Below, piece by piece: positions 44,861 to 53,192 of a stretch of 64,000 bases of DNA. Both the position numbers and the translations under genes were made by a program. Below the pieces are notes generated by a model. The model worked only from the letters and a program-made list of their open reading frames with translations, ran no database searches and was not told the DNA's origin. The DNA comes from Cribrihabitans marinus (GTDB taxonomy: Bacteria; Pseudomonadota; Alphaproteobacteria; Rhodobacterales; Rhodobacteraceae): NCBI RefSeq assembly GCF_900109035.1, contig NZ_FNYD01000005.1:1-64000 (forward strand), read 5' to 3'. Within the stretch, counting starts at the first letter, position 1. Each line of letters opens with the position of its first letter.

Positions 44861-45799
44861 ATGAAAACCATACTCAAATCGCTCGCGCTCGGCGCGGCGG
44901 TGTTCGCGGCGCCGGTCACGGCCACCGCGCAGGACCTGAACTATGTTCTGGTCAGCCACGCGCCCGACAGCGACAGCTGGTGGAACACGATCAAGAACGG
45001 CATCGCCCTGGCCGGCGAGCAGATGGACGTCTCGGTGGAATACCGCAATCCGCCGACCGGCGACCTGGCCGACATGGCCCGCATCATCGAGCAGGCCGCC
45101 GCCGCCGGGCCCGACGGCATCATCACCACCCTTTCGGATTACGATGTCCTCTCGGGCCCGATCCGCGCGGCCGTGGACAGCGGCATCGACGTGATCATCA
45201 TGAATTCGGGCACCCCCGAGCAGGCGCGCGAAGTGGGCGCGTTGATGTATGTGGGCCAGCCGGAATACGATGCCGGCTATGCGGCCGGGCTGCGCGCCAA
45301 GGATGACGGCGTGGGATCGTTCCTGTGCGTGAACCACTATATCTCGTCGCCCTCCTCGACCGAGCGCTGCCAGGGCTTTGCCGACGGGCTGGGTGTCGAT
45401 CTGGCCAACCAGATGATCGATTCCGGCCAGGACCCGGCCGAAATCAAGAACAAGGTGCAGGCCTATCTCTCGGCCAATCCCGACACCGACGCGGTCCTGA
45501 CGCTGGGGCCGACCTCGGCCGATCCGACCCTGCTGGCGCTGGAAGATAACGGCATGGCCGGCGAGATCTATTTCGGCACTTTCGACCTGGGCGAGAACAT
45601 CGTGCAGGGCATCAAGGACGGCGTGATCGCCTGGGGCATCGACCAGCAGCCGTTCCTGCAGGCCTATCTGCCGGTGGTGGTGCTGGCCAACTACCACCGC
45701 TACGGCGTGCTGCCGGGCAACAACATCAACTCGGGTCCGGGTTTCGTCACCGCTGACGGGCTGACCCTGGTCGAGAAATACGCCGGCGAATACCGCTGA
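44861..45799 (+). CDS. Sugar ABC transporter substrate-binding protein (CUT2 type)
   Basis: 312 aa, ribose/fructose/inositol-binding class (periplasmic binding protein 4), signal peptide to about residue 22 (VTATA-QD). A GGGAGGACCTT ribosome site precedes the ATG. It is followed by one permease and one single-domain ATPase, the FrcB-FrcC-FrcA arrangement. Because iolB is in the same operon, the ligand is probably inositol or another cyclitol. Confidence 0.9.
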   Translation: MKTILKSLALGAAVFAAPVTATAQDLNYVLVSHAPDSDSWWNTIKNGIALAGEQMDVSVEYRNPPTGDLADMARIIEQAAAAGPDGIITTLSDYDVLSGPIRAAVDSGIDVIIMNSGTPEQAREVGALMYVGQPEYDAGYAAGLRAKDDGVGSFLCVNHYISSPSSTERCQGFADGLGVDLANQMIDSGQDPAEIKNKVQAYLSANPDTDAVLTLGPTSADPTLLALEDNGMAGEIYFGTFDLGENIVQGIKDGVIAWGIDQQPFLQAYLPVVVLANYHRYGVLPGNNINSGPGFVTADGLTLVEKYAGEYR

Positions 45800-45810
45800 G
45801 CCGCACTTGT

Positions 45811-45830
45811 CCGGCCCGTTCGCGGGCCGG
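45811..45830 (+). promoter_or_regulatory. UUCG-loop hairpin after binding-protein gene
   Basis: CCGGCCCG TTCG CGGGCCGG: a perfect 8-bp stem closed by a highly stable UUCG tetraloop, 12 bases after the stop. No T-tract. It probably stabilises the binding-protein message and dampens read-through to the permease. Confidence 0.65.
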
Positions 45831-45875
45831 GCATCACGTCCTGATTTCCCAAGAGCCCGATACAGGAATGAGGTC

Positions 45876-47000
45876 ATGAGCCAGAGCGCACAGCCCACCC
45901 CCGCCACCGATGAACGCATCAAGGACATCTCGCGCCTGAGACAGTCGCTGATCCGCCCCGAACTGGGCGGGATCTGCGGAACCGTCCTTGTCTTCACGTT
46001 CTTCCTGCTCACCGCGCTGGACAGCGGCATGTTCAACAGCCAGGGCGTCCTCAACTGGTCCACCGTTTCGGCCCAGTTCATGATCATCGCGGTGGGCGCC
46101 TGCCTGCTGATGATCGCGGGCGAATTCGACCTGTCGGTCGGCTCGATGATCGGGTTCGCCGGGATGATGATCGCGATCTTCTCGGTGACGCTGGGATGGC
46201 CCGTGTGGATGGCCATTCTCATCACCTTCACGCTCTGCACGGCGCTGGGCGCGCTCAACGGGTTCATCGTGATCCGCACCGGCCTGCCCAGCTTCATCGT
46301 GACGCTGGCCTTCCTGTTCATCCTGCGCGGCTTCACCATCTATTTTCCGCAGACGCTGGAGCGCAAGACAATCATCGGCGGCATCTCGGACGCGGCCCAG
46401 GGCGACTGGCTTGCGCCGGTCTTCGGCGGCAAGATTCTGGGATGGCTGTTCCAGTGGCTTGGCGAGGCCGGGCTGATCGCCACGTTCGAACGCGGCACCC
46501 GCGCCGGCCAACCGGTGGTGGACGGCATCCCGATGCTGATCGTCTGGGCCATCGCGCTGGTGTTCTTCGGCCATGTGCTGCTGACCCGTACCCGGTTCGG
46601 CAACTGGATCTTCGCCTCGGGCGGCGACGCCGAGGCGGCGCGCAACTCGGGCGTGCCGGTCAACCGGGTGAAGATCCTGATGTTCATGTTCACCGCCTTC
46701 TGCGCCACTGTCTTCGCCACCTGCCAGGTGATGGAATTCGGATCCGCCGGCGCCGACCGCGGTCTGCTCAAGGAGTTCGAGGCCATCATCGCGGTGGTCA
46801 TCGGCGGCGCGCTGCTGACCGGCGGCTACGGCTCGGTGATCGGTGCGGCGCTCGGCGCGCTGATCTTCGGCGTGGTCCAGCAGGGCCTGTTCTTTGCCGG
46901 TGTCGAAAGCTCGTTGTTCCGGGTCTTTCTGGGCGTCATCCTGCTGGGGGCGGTCATCCTGAACACCTATATCCGCCGCATGATCACGGGAGAACGTTGA
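45876..47000 (+). CDS. Sugar ABC transporter permease (CUT2, FrcC-like)
   Basis: 374 aa with about ten hydrophobic helices. Hallmark segments IAGEFDLSVGSMIGFAGMM (channel helix) and FASGGDAEAARNSGVPVNRV (coupling loop) define the ribose/fructose-type permease. A periplasmic insert around residues 180-225 is a little longer than usual. Start at 45876 with CAGGAATGAGG upstream. Confidence 0.9.
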   Translation: MSQSAQPTPATDERIKDISRLRQSLIRPELGGICGTVLVFTFFLLTALDSGMFNSQGVLNWSTVSAQFMIIAVGACLLMIAGEFDLSVGSMIGFAGMMIAIFSVTLGWPVWMAILITFTLCTALGALNGFIVIRTGLPSFIVTLAFLFILRGFTIYFPQTLERKTIIGGISDAAQGDWLAPVFGGKILGWLFQWLGEAGLIATFERGTRAGQPVVDGIPMLIVWAIALVFFGHVLLTRTRFGNWIFASGGDAEAARNSGVPVNRVKILMFMFTAFCATVFATCQVMEFGSAGADRGLLKEFEAIIAVVIGGALLTGGYGSVIGAALGALIFGVVQQGLFFAGVESSLFRVFLGVILLGAVILNTYIRRMITGER

Positions 47001-47001
47001 G

Positions 47002-47796
47002 ATGAACACGCGCAGCGAGCACGCCCCGATCATCCAGATGAAGGACATCGAAAAGCATTTCGGCGCGGTGATCGCGCTGGCCGGTGTCTCGATCGACATC
47101 TTTCCCGGCGAATGCCATTGCCTGCTGGGCGACAACGGCGCCGGGAAGTCCACCTTCATCAAGACCATGTCCGGCGTCCACAAGCCGACCAAGGGCGAAA
47201 TCATCTTCGACGGCAAGCCGATGCATTTCGACGACCCGCGCGACGCGATGGATGCCGGAATCGCCACCGTCCACCAGCATCTGGCGATGATCCCGCTGAT
47301 GTCGGTCAGCCGCAACTTCTTCATGGGCAACGAGCCCGTGAAGAAGATCGCCGGCATCAATTTCTTCGACCGCGAGAAGGCCGACCGCATCACCATGGAG
47401 GAGATGCGCAAGATGGGCATCAACCTGCGCGGGCCGGATCAGGCCGTAGGCACCCTCTCGGGCGGCGAGCGGCAGACCGTCGCCATATCGCGCGCAGTGC
47501 ATTTCGGCGCCAAGGTGCTGATCCTGGACGAGCCGACCTCGGCCCTGGGCGTGCGGCAGACCTCGAACGTGCTGGCCACGATCGACAAGGTGCGCAAGCA
47601 GGGCGTGGCGGTGGTGTTCATCACCCACAACGTGCGCCACGCGCTTGCCGTGGGCGACCGGTTCACCGTGCTCAACCGCGGCAAGACCCTGGGCACCGCC
47701 CAGCGCGGCCAGATCACCCCCGACGAGTTGCAGGACATGATGGCCGGCGGGCAGGAGCTGGCGCAGCTGGACGATGCCCTGGGCGGAACCGTATGA
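47002..47796 (+). CDS. Sugar ABC transporter ATPase (CUT2, FrcA-like)
   Basis: 264 aa, single ABC domain unlike the double RbsA. Walker A GDNGAGKST (about 41-49), signature LSGGERQTVAISRAV, Walker B VLILDEPTSALG with the CUT2-typical Gly. One base separates it from the permease; it overlaps iolB by 4 bases. Confidence 0.92.
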   Translation: MNTRSEHAPIIQMKDIEKHFGAVIALAGVSIDIFPGECHCLLGDNGAGKSTFIKTMSGVHKPTKGEIIFDGKPMHFDDPRDAMDAGIATVHQHLAMIPLMSVSRNFFMGNEPVKKIAGINFFDREKADRITMEEMRKMGINLRGPDQAVGTLSGGERQTVAISRAVHFGAKVLILDEPTSALGVRQTSNVLATIDKVRKQGVAVVFITHNVRHALAVGDRFTVLNRGKTLGTAQRGQITPDELQDMMAGGQELAQLDDALGGTV

Positions 47797-48602
47797 GCGA
47801 GCTTCTGGTCAAGCCCGGCGGCACCTCGGGCAAGGTGCATGACATCACGCCCGAGAGTGCCGGTTGGGGCTATGTGGGCTTCGGCCTCTACCACCTGGCA
47901 CCGGGCGAGACTGCGGCCGAGGCAACGGCGGAGCGCGAGGCGATCCTGGTTCTGGTCGAGGGCAAGGCCCGGATCACTGCCGCCGGAGAGGCCTTCGGCG
48001 AGATGGGGGCGCGGATGTCGGTGTTCGAAAAGACCGCGCCGCATTGCCTCTATGTGCCGGGACAGGCGGACTGGACAGCCACGGCCACCACCGATTGCAC
48101 CCTGGCCGTCTGCACAGCGCCGGCGCGTGGCGTCCACCCGGCCCGCCACCTCGGCCCCGAGGGCATCCAGCTGACCCCGCGCGGCACCGGGCAGAACCTG
48201 CGCCATATCAACAATATCGCGATGGAGGACCGTGACGTCGCCGGCAGCCTGCTGGTGACCGAGGTGTTCACACCGCCGGGCAACTGGTCCTCCTATCCCA
48301 GCCACCGCCATGACGAGGACGACTTTCCTCGGATGACCTACCTGGAGGAGACCTATTACCACCGGCTGAACCCGGCGCAGGGCTTCGGCATTCAGCGGGT
48401 CTATACCGAGGACGGGGCGCTGGACGAGACGATGGCGGTTCAGGACGGCGATGTCGTGCTGGTGCCACGCGGACACCACCCGTGCGGCGCGCCTTATGGC
48501 TATGAGATGTATTATCTCAACGTGATGGCCGGGCCATTGCGGAAATGGCGGTTCCAGAACGATCCCGCCCACAGCTGGATCGCCGAGCGCGACGCGCGAT
48601 GA
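47793..48602 (+). CDS. iolB: 5-deoxy-glucuronate isomerase (IolB)
   Basis: 269-aa cupin. The metal site PSHRHDEDD and the C-terminal RGHHPCGAPYGYEMYYLNVM are those of canonical IolB. It isomerises 5-deoxy-glucuronate to 2-deoxy-5-keto-gluconate. It overlaps both the ATPase gene and the dioxygenase gene by 4 bases. This is the second IolB-family protein in the window and the more standard of the two. Confidence 0.92.
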   Translation: MSELLVKPGGTSGKVHDITPESAGWGYVGFGLYHLAPGETAAEATAEREAILVLVEGKARITAAGEAFGEMGARMSVFEKTAPHCLYVPGQADWTATATTDCTLAVCTAPARGVHPARHLGPEGIQLTPRGTGQNLRHINNIAMEDRDVAGSLLVTEVFTPPGNWSSYPSHRHDEDDFPRMTYLEETYYHRLNPAQGFGIQRVYTEDGALDETMAVQDGDVVLVPRGHHPCGAPYGYEMYYLNVMAGPLRKWRFQNDPAHSWIAERDAR

Positions 48603-49768
48603 CCCGGCGGCCGGCCTACTATTCGCAGGCGGATTGCGACCCGCTGAAATTCGCCGATCTGGTGCAGCGCAGCCTGTCACGCGAGGACGCGCCAAACGCC
48701 TCGGCCCTGCGGGCCAACATCCCCGTCTACGACATGACCGGGCTGCGCGACGTGCTGGACGTGCCGGCCCGCAGGCGGGATCTGATGGCGGAATGGGCGC
48801 GGGTGCTGAAGGACGGCCCGGGGGTCCTGGTGCTGGCCGCGGCCTATGCCGACACCGCAGCGCTGGACGCGGCCACCGAGGTTTATGATCGCCTCATCGA
48901 CGAGGCCCGGCGCAGCGATGCCCCGGGCGCCGACCATTTCGCCGCCGCCGGCAGCAACGACCGGATCTGGAATTCGCTGCAAAAGCTGTGCCTCGCCGCG
49001 CCCGAGGTGTTCCTGGGTTATTTCGCCAACCCCGCCATCGACGCGGTCTGCGAGGCGTGGCTCGGCCCGAACTACCAGATGACGGCGCAGATCAACCTGG
49101 TGCATCCCGGCGGACAGGCACAGCAGGCGCATCGCGACTATCACCTGGGGTTCCAGACCGCCGAGGTCAGCGCCACCTACCCCGCCCATGTGCACGACCT
49201 GTCACCGCTGATGACCCTGCAGGGCGGCATTGCCCATTGCAACATGCCCGTCAAAAGCGGGCCGACCAAGCTGCTGCCCTTCTCGCAGCTCTACCGCCCG
49301 GGATATGCCGCCTGGCGGCGCGAGGATTTCCGCGACCTCTTCGAACGCCACCACGTGCAACTGCCCCTGGACAAGGGTGACGCCCTGTTTTTCAACCCGG
49401 CGCTGTTTCACGCCGCCGGGGCCAACAGCAGCGCCGACATCCACCGCATGGTCAACCTGTTGCAGGTCTCCTCGGCCTTCGGTCGCGCGATGGAGGCTGT
49501 GGACCGCACGGCCATGTGCGCGGCGGTGTTCGCCCCGCTGCAGCGCGCCTGGGACCGGGGCGAGTTGAGCGAGCCCGAACTCGACGCCGCAATCGCGGCC
49601 ACGGCCGAGGGCTATTCCTTTCCCACCAATCTCGACACCGACCCGCCGACCGACGGGCTGGCGCCGCAGACGCAGCAGGCCCTGTTGAAGGCGGCGGTAA
49701 CCGAGGGCTGGGGCAGCGACAGGTTCCGCGCCGCATTGACCACGCAGGACGCGCGCCGGCGCGCGTGA
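48599..49768 (+). CDS. Phytanoyl-CoA dioxygenase (PhyH)-family protein
   Basis: 389-aa Fe(II)/2-oxoglutarate-type oxygenase. The iron triad can be read as H-x-D in QQAHRDYHLGF and the distal His in the HAAGANSSADIHRMVNLL region, whose Arg binds 2-oxoglutarate. PhyH relatives hydroxylate or demethylate many small molecules, including phosphonates (PhnY). It is translationally coupled to iolB and ends the cyclitol-import operon, so a cyclitol derivative is a reasonable substrate; this is inference. Confidence 0.82.
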   Translation: MTRRPAYYSQADCDPLKFADLVQRSLSREDAPNASALRANIPVYDMTGLRDVLDVPARRRDLMAEWARVLKDGPGVLVLAAAYADTAALDAATEVYDRLIDEARRSDAPGADHFAAAGSNDRIWNSLQKLCLAAPEVFLGYFANPAIDAVCEAWLGPNYQMTAQINLVHPGGQAQQAHRDYHLGFQTAEVSATYPAHVHDLSPLMTLQGGIAHCNMPVKSGPTKLLPFSQLYRPGYAAWRREDFRDLFERHHVQLPLDKGDALFFNPALFHAAGANSSADIHRMVNLLQVSSAFGRAMEAVDRTAMCAAVFAPLQRAWDRGELSEPELDAAIAATAEGYSFPTNLDTDPPTDGLAPQTQQALLKAAVTEGWGSDRFRAALTTQDARRRA

Positions 49769-49775
49769 TCCGCGT

Positions 49776-50822
49776 TCAGGCCGGTTCGGTGGCCGGGGCG
49801 CCCTGCCCCTCGGCGGCGATGGCGCGCTCCAGCATCAGGCGGAACTGCTTGGCGCCGGCATCCAGGCCCAGGTCGATATGGGGCGTGGCCGGGGTCTTCA
49901 TGCCCTTGTGAACCTTCTCCAGCACTGCTCGGTCCTCTTCGAAGGCCATGCGCGCGCCCTTGTTCATGACTTCCGACACCTCGCGGTTCTCCGGGTCGGT
50001 GTTGCGGTGCTGGAACCAGAAATAGCGCGTCCGGTCCGCGTCGATGGGCGTCATGAAGTTGTAGGAGATGTTCACATAGGTCTCGGGCACCTGCGGCCGG
50101 TCATAGCCGCCGGTGCCGACCGGCGTGTAGACCGACATGTTGAGCGCGATGGCGGGCAGGCACATCTCGTAATGCTGGAGCCGGTCGCAATTGCCCGGGA
50201 AGGGCAGCAGGTTCGCGTAGTAGGGCGACGGCGGCTGGTCGAAGATCCAGCGCGAGACGATCACACCGCGATCCGTGCGTTTCAGGTCGAGCGGCTGGTC
50301 GTCCGTGCCGGCGCCGGCGAATGAGGTGACATGCACCCAGGCGACATGGCTGGGATCCAGCAGGTTGTCGCAGACCCACAGGTAGTTGCAGTCGATGTCC
50401 AGCACGCCGCCATCGGTCAGGCCCCAGTCGGGATTGTCGAAATTCTCGATGGGAAAGATCAGGTCGGGATCGGCCCGCGCCGGGTCTCCCATCCAGATCC
50501 ACAACAGGCGATAGCGGTCGACCACGGGATAGGATTTCACCACCGCCCGGCGCGGGACCGAGCCGGGCTGGGTCGGCGCGGCGACGCAGGCGCCGGTGCA
50601 ATCGAAGGTCAGCCCGTGATAGCCGCATTCGACGGTGTCGCCCTTCAGGTTGCCCTGGGACAGGGGCAGCTTGCGATGGGGGCAGGCATCCTCCAGCGCG
50701 ACCGGCGCGCCGTCCTCGCGGCGGTAGATCACGATCTCCTCGCCCAGGAAGGTCTCGGCCTTCAGGCTGCGGTCGAAATCGCGGCTCCAACCGGCCACGT
50801 ACCAACAGTTTCTCAGAAACAT
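49776..50822 (-). CDS. Rieske non-haem iron oxygenase, VanA-like
   Basis: 348 aa. Rieske cluster ligands C47-x-H49 and C66-x2-H69 (DACPHRKLP and ECGYHGLTF); catalytic iron site NLLDPSHVAWVH. The size and layout match vanillate/dicamba O-demethylase oxygenase subunits, which remove O- or N-methyl groups. No VanB-type reductase is adjacent. A LysR gene lies upstream on the same strand. The call to family is firm; substrate unknown. Confidence 0.88.
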   Translation of the reverse strand: MFLRNCWYVAGWSRDFDRSLKAETFLGEEIVIYRREDGAPVALEDACPHRKLPLSQGNLKGDTVECGYHGLTFDCTGACVAAPTQPGSVPRRAVVKSYPVVDRYRLLWIWMGDPARADPDLIFPIENFDNPDWGLTDGGVLDIDCNYLWVCDNLLDPSHVAWVHVTSFAGAGTDDQPLDLKRTDRGVIVSRWIFDQPPSPYYANLLPFPGNCDRLQHYEMCLPAIALNMSVYTPVGTGGYDRPQVPETYVNISYNFMTPIDADRTRYFWFQHRNTDPENREVSEVMNKGARMAFEEDRAVLEKVHKGMKTPATPHIDLGLDAGAKQFRLMLERAIAAEGQGAPATEPA

Positions 50823-50913
50823 CCGGTCATCCCCTGCGGTTCTTCCCGGCGGAGTATGCGGCAGATCCGGCCCGCCGGCTATCGCGGAATCGTAATGATG
50901 GGCATTAGGCGGA

Positions 50914-51852
50914 CTAATCGCCCCCGTGCCCGACACCGGCCAGGTCCGGCTGCGCGGCAACCTCGGCGCGCAGCCAGTCCAGAAAGACCGCAACCTTGCC
51001 GGACCGCCGCATTTCCGGCCCGCAGACCAACCAGTAGGACAGCGGCGACGGCGCGATCCCGTCGAGAGGCCGCACAAGCCGCCCATCGTGCAGCGCGTCG
51101 ATCACCAGCGGCTCGCGCCCAAGCGCCACACCGACCCCCTCGATCGCCGCCTGCACGACCATGTTGGTCTGGCCGAACCGCCGCGTGCGCCGCGCCGGCG
51201 GAAGCGTCACGCCGCAGGTCCGCGCCCAGAAGTCCCAGGTCGGGCTGGCCGCGCCGAAATCCAGCGTCTCATCCTCGAGCCGTGTGTGTAGTGCAAGATC
51301 GCCCAGGGCCCGCAATGGCGGCTGCCCGGACACCAGCGCTGGCGCGCAGACCGGAAACAACCGCTCGCCCATCAGCCGCTCGACCTCCAGCCCGGGATAG
51401 TCCCCGAGACCGTAGCGGATGCCCACGTCGGCCTCGGCCCCGCCGGACGGCTTGCGCCCGTTGTCGGTGACGATCGAGATCGCCATGTCGGGATGTGCCA
51501 GGTCGAAGCGCATCAGGCGCGGGAACAGCCAGATGAAGGCGAACCCGGGCAGGCAGCTTATCACCAGTGTCTTGTCGGTGCGGCCGCGGTCCCGCAGATC
51601 GGCACAGACATCTGAAATCCGCCCCAGCCCCTCGGCAATGGCGCGGGCCAGCCGTGCCCCATCGGGCGTCGGCACCGAGGCCCTTGCGCCGCGCACCAGC
51701 AGATCCTGGCCCAGCCATTCCTCCAGCGCCTTGACGTGCTGGCTCACCGCGCTCTGGCTCACGCCCAGCTCGTCGGCGGCGGCCGAGAAGCCGGATTGGC
51801 GCACCACCGCCTCGAACGCCCGCAGCGCGGAATATGGCAGGTTCAGGATCAC
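50914..51852 (-). CDS. LysR-family (GcvA-like) transcriptional regulator
   Basis: 312 aa from a GTG at 51852, giving the normal N-terminus VILNLPYSALRAFEAVVR. An ATG eight codons upstream is possible, but then the start codon would fall inside the dyad at 51864. HTH: FSAAADELGVSQSAVSQHVK. It lies between the Rieske oxygenase (same strand) and the divergent M29-like gene and could regulate both. Confidence 0.85.
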   Translation of the reverse strand: MILNLPYSALRAFEAVVRQSGFSAAADELGVSQSAVSQHVKALEEWLGQDLLVRGARASVPTPDGARLARAIAEGLGRISDVCADLRDRGRTDKTLVISCLPGFAFIWLFPRLMRFDLAHPDMAISIVTDNGRKPSGGAEADVGIRYGLGDYPGLEVERLMGERLFPVCAPALVSGQPPLRALGDLALHTRLEDETLDFGAASPTWDFWARTCGVTLPPARRTRRFGQTNMVVQAAIEGVGVALGREPLVIDALHDGRLVRPLDGIAPSPLSYWLVCGPEMRRSGKVAVFLDWLRAEVAAQPDLAGVGHGGD

Positions 51853-51863
51853 ATAAGCCAGCC

Positions 51864-51878
51864 TAATGACAAGCATTA
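51864..51878. promoter_or_regulatory. Candidate LysR-binding dyad
   Basis: TAATGACAAGCATTA: perfect 5-base arms, 5-base spacer, giving T-N13-A rather than the strict T-N11-A spacing; the inner AATG/CATT arms give T-N7-A. It lies just upstream of the chosen lysR GTG and 85 bases before the M29-like start. AT-rich relative to surroundings. Confidence 0.4.
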
Positions 51879-51962
51879 CGGTTTTCAAATGGATCGCACC
51901 GCGCCTGGCGCGGTAGCCTGAGCGCGCGGGCTCTGGGGAACCCGTCTCGGCCGGAGCATGGG

Positions 51963-53051
51963 ATGCACACGATTTCGCCAAGACACGGCGCCAGGAACCT
52001 GTTGCTCAACTGCGCGGGCGCGCAGAAGGGCGAACATCTTCTGATCGCCTACGAGCCGCCGGAATTCGGCTATTTCGATCCCGGCGCCGCCGAATGCGTC
52101 GCCAGCGAGGCCAAGGCGCTGGGGCTGAGCGTGACCCTGCGCGACGTCGGATTCTCGCCTGACCGCCCGCATCTGGACGACCGCCTGCGTGGCGAGATGG
52201 ATGCCGCCGACATCGTGATCTTCCTTGCCCGGCTGGGCGATCAGCTGCGGTTCCGCGACATGCCGCCCGACAAGCGCATCATCGTCAGCTTCGCGCTCAA
52301 CCCGGAACTGTTCGGCTCGGGCTTCGCCAAGGCGCACCATGCCGGCCTGGAGGATATCAAGGACCGGATCAACATGGCGCTGGCCACGGCCCGCCATGTC
52401 CGCCTGACCTGCCCCGCCGGCACGGAGGTGTCGGGCCGCCCCGAGATGGACCTGGATCCGTCGGGGGACACCACCGTCACCCGCTTTCCGCTGTCGATCC
52501 ACACGCCGGTGCCCGCGCACAGTTTCTCCGGCCGGGTCGCCCTGCCCGGCTTCCTGACCGGCACCGGCTCGCGCTACTATGAAAACTACACGGTCGAGTT
52601 CGACGGCCCGGTCGCGGCCTTGATGCGAGAGGGGCGGCTCACCGGCTTCGAAGGGTCCGAGGCGGACGTGGCCCGGGCAAACGCGCATTATGATCGCGTC
52701 TCGCACCTGTTCGACATTGACCGCGACGCGGTGCATTCCTGGCATGCCGGCATCCATCCCGGCTGCGGTTTTCCCTGGCCGATGCGCGGGAATTACGAAC
52801 GCTGGGGCGGTGCCGCCTTCGGCAATCCGCGCATCCTGCATTTCCACACCTGCGGCACCTACGCGCCGGGCGAGATCTCGTGGAACGTCATCGACCCGAC
52901 GATCGAGATCGACGGTGTCGAGGTCTGGCGCGACGGCGCCTTCCATCTCGACCGGTTGCCCGGCGGGCAGGACATCCTGGACGGCTATCCCGGTATCGCC
53001 GCGCTGTTCGAGGCGCCCGACCGGCGGATCGGGCTGGGCCCGCCCTCTTGA
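51963..53051 (+). CDS. M29 aminopeptidase/NicX-like metalloenzyme
   Basis: 362 aa. The N-terminal CAGAQKGEHLLIAYEPP segment and the C-terminal pattern HPGCGFPW, FHTCGTY and IDPTIEIDGVEVWRDGAF match the aminopeptidase T (M29) superfamily, which also includes the ring-opening 2,5-dihydroxypyridine dioxygenase NicX. It could be a peptidase or a ring-cleaving enzyme. It is divergent from the LysR/Rieske pair, which favours a small-molecule role, but weakly. Confidence 0.65.
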   Translation: MHTISPRHGARNLLLNCAGAQKGEHLLIAYEPPEFGYFDPGAAECVASEAKALGLSVTLRDVGFSPDRPHLDDRLRGEMDAADIVIFLARLGDQLRFRDMPPDKRIIVSFALNPELFGSGFAKAHHAGLEDIKDRINMALATARHVRLTCPAGTEVSGRPEMDLDPSGDTTVTRFPLSIHTPVPAHSFSGRVALPGFLTGTGSRYYENYTVEFDGPVAALMREGRLTGFEGSEADVARANAHYDRVSHLFDIDRDAVHSWHAGIHPGCGFPWPMRGNYERWGGAAFGNPRILHFHTCGTYAPGEISWNVIDPTIEIDGVEVWRDGAFHLDRLPGGQDILDGYPGIAALFEAPDRRIGLGPPS

Positions 53052-53192
53052 TGAGAAACGTCGGGATGCGCTAGTCTGTGTCCAATGGGGCCGAATTCGT
53101 CGACGGCCTCATGGTGCGGAGCACTCCCGTCTCCGGCGCCGGCCAAGCAGGGACAAACGCAGCCCCGCGCCGGCAAGACACAAGAGACCTTC

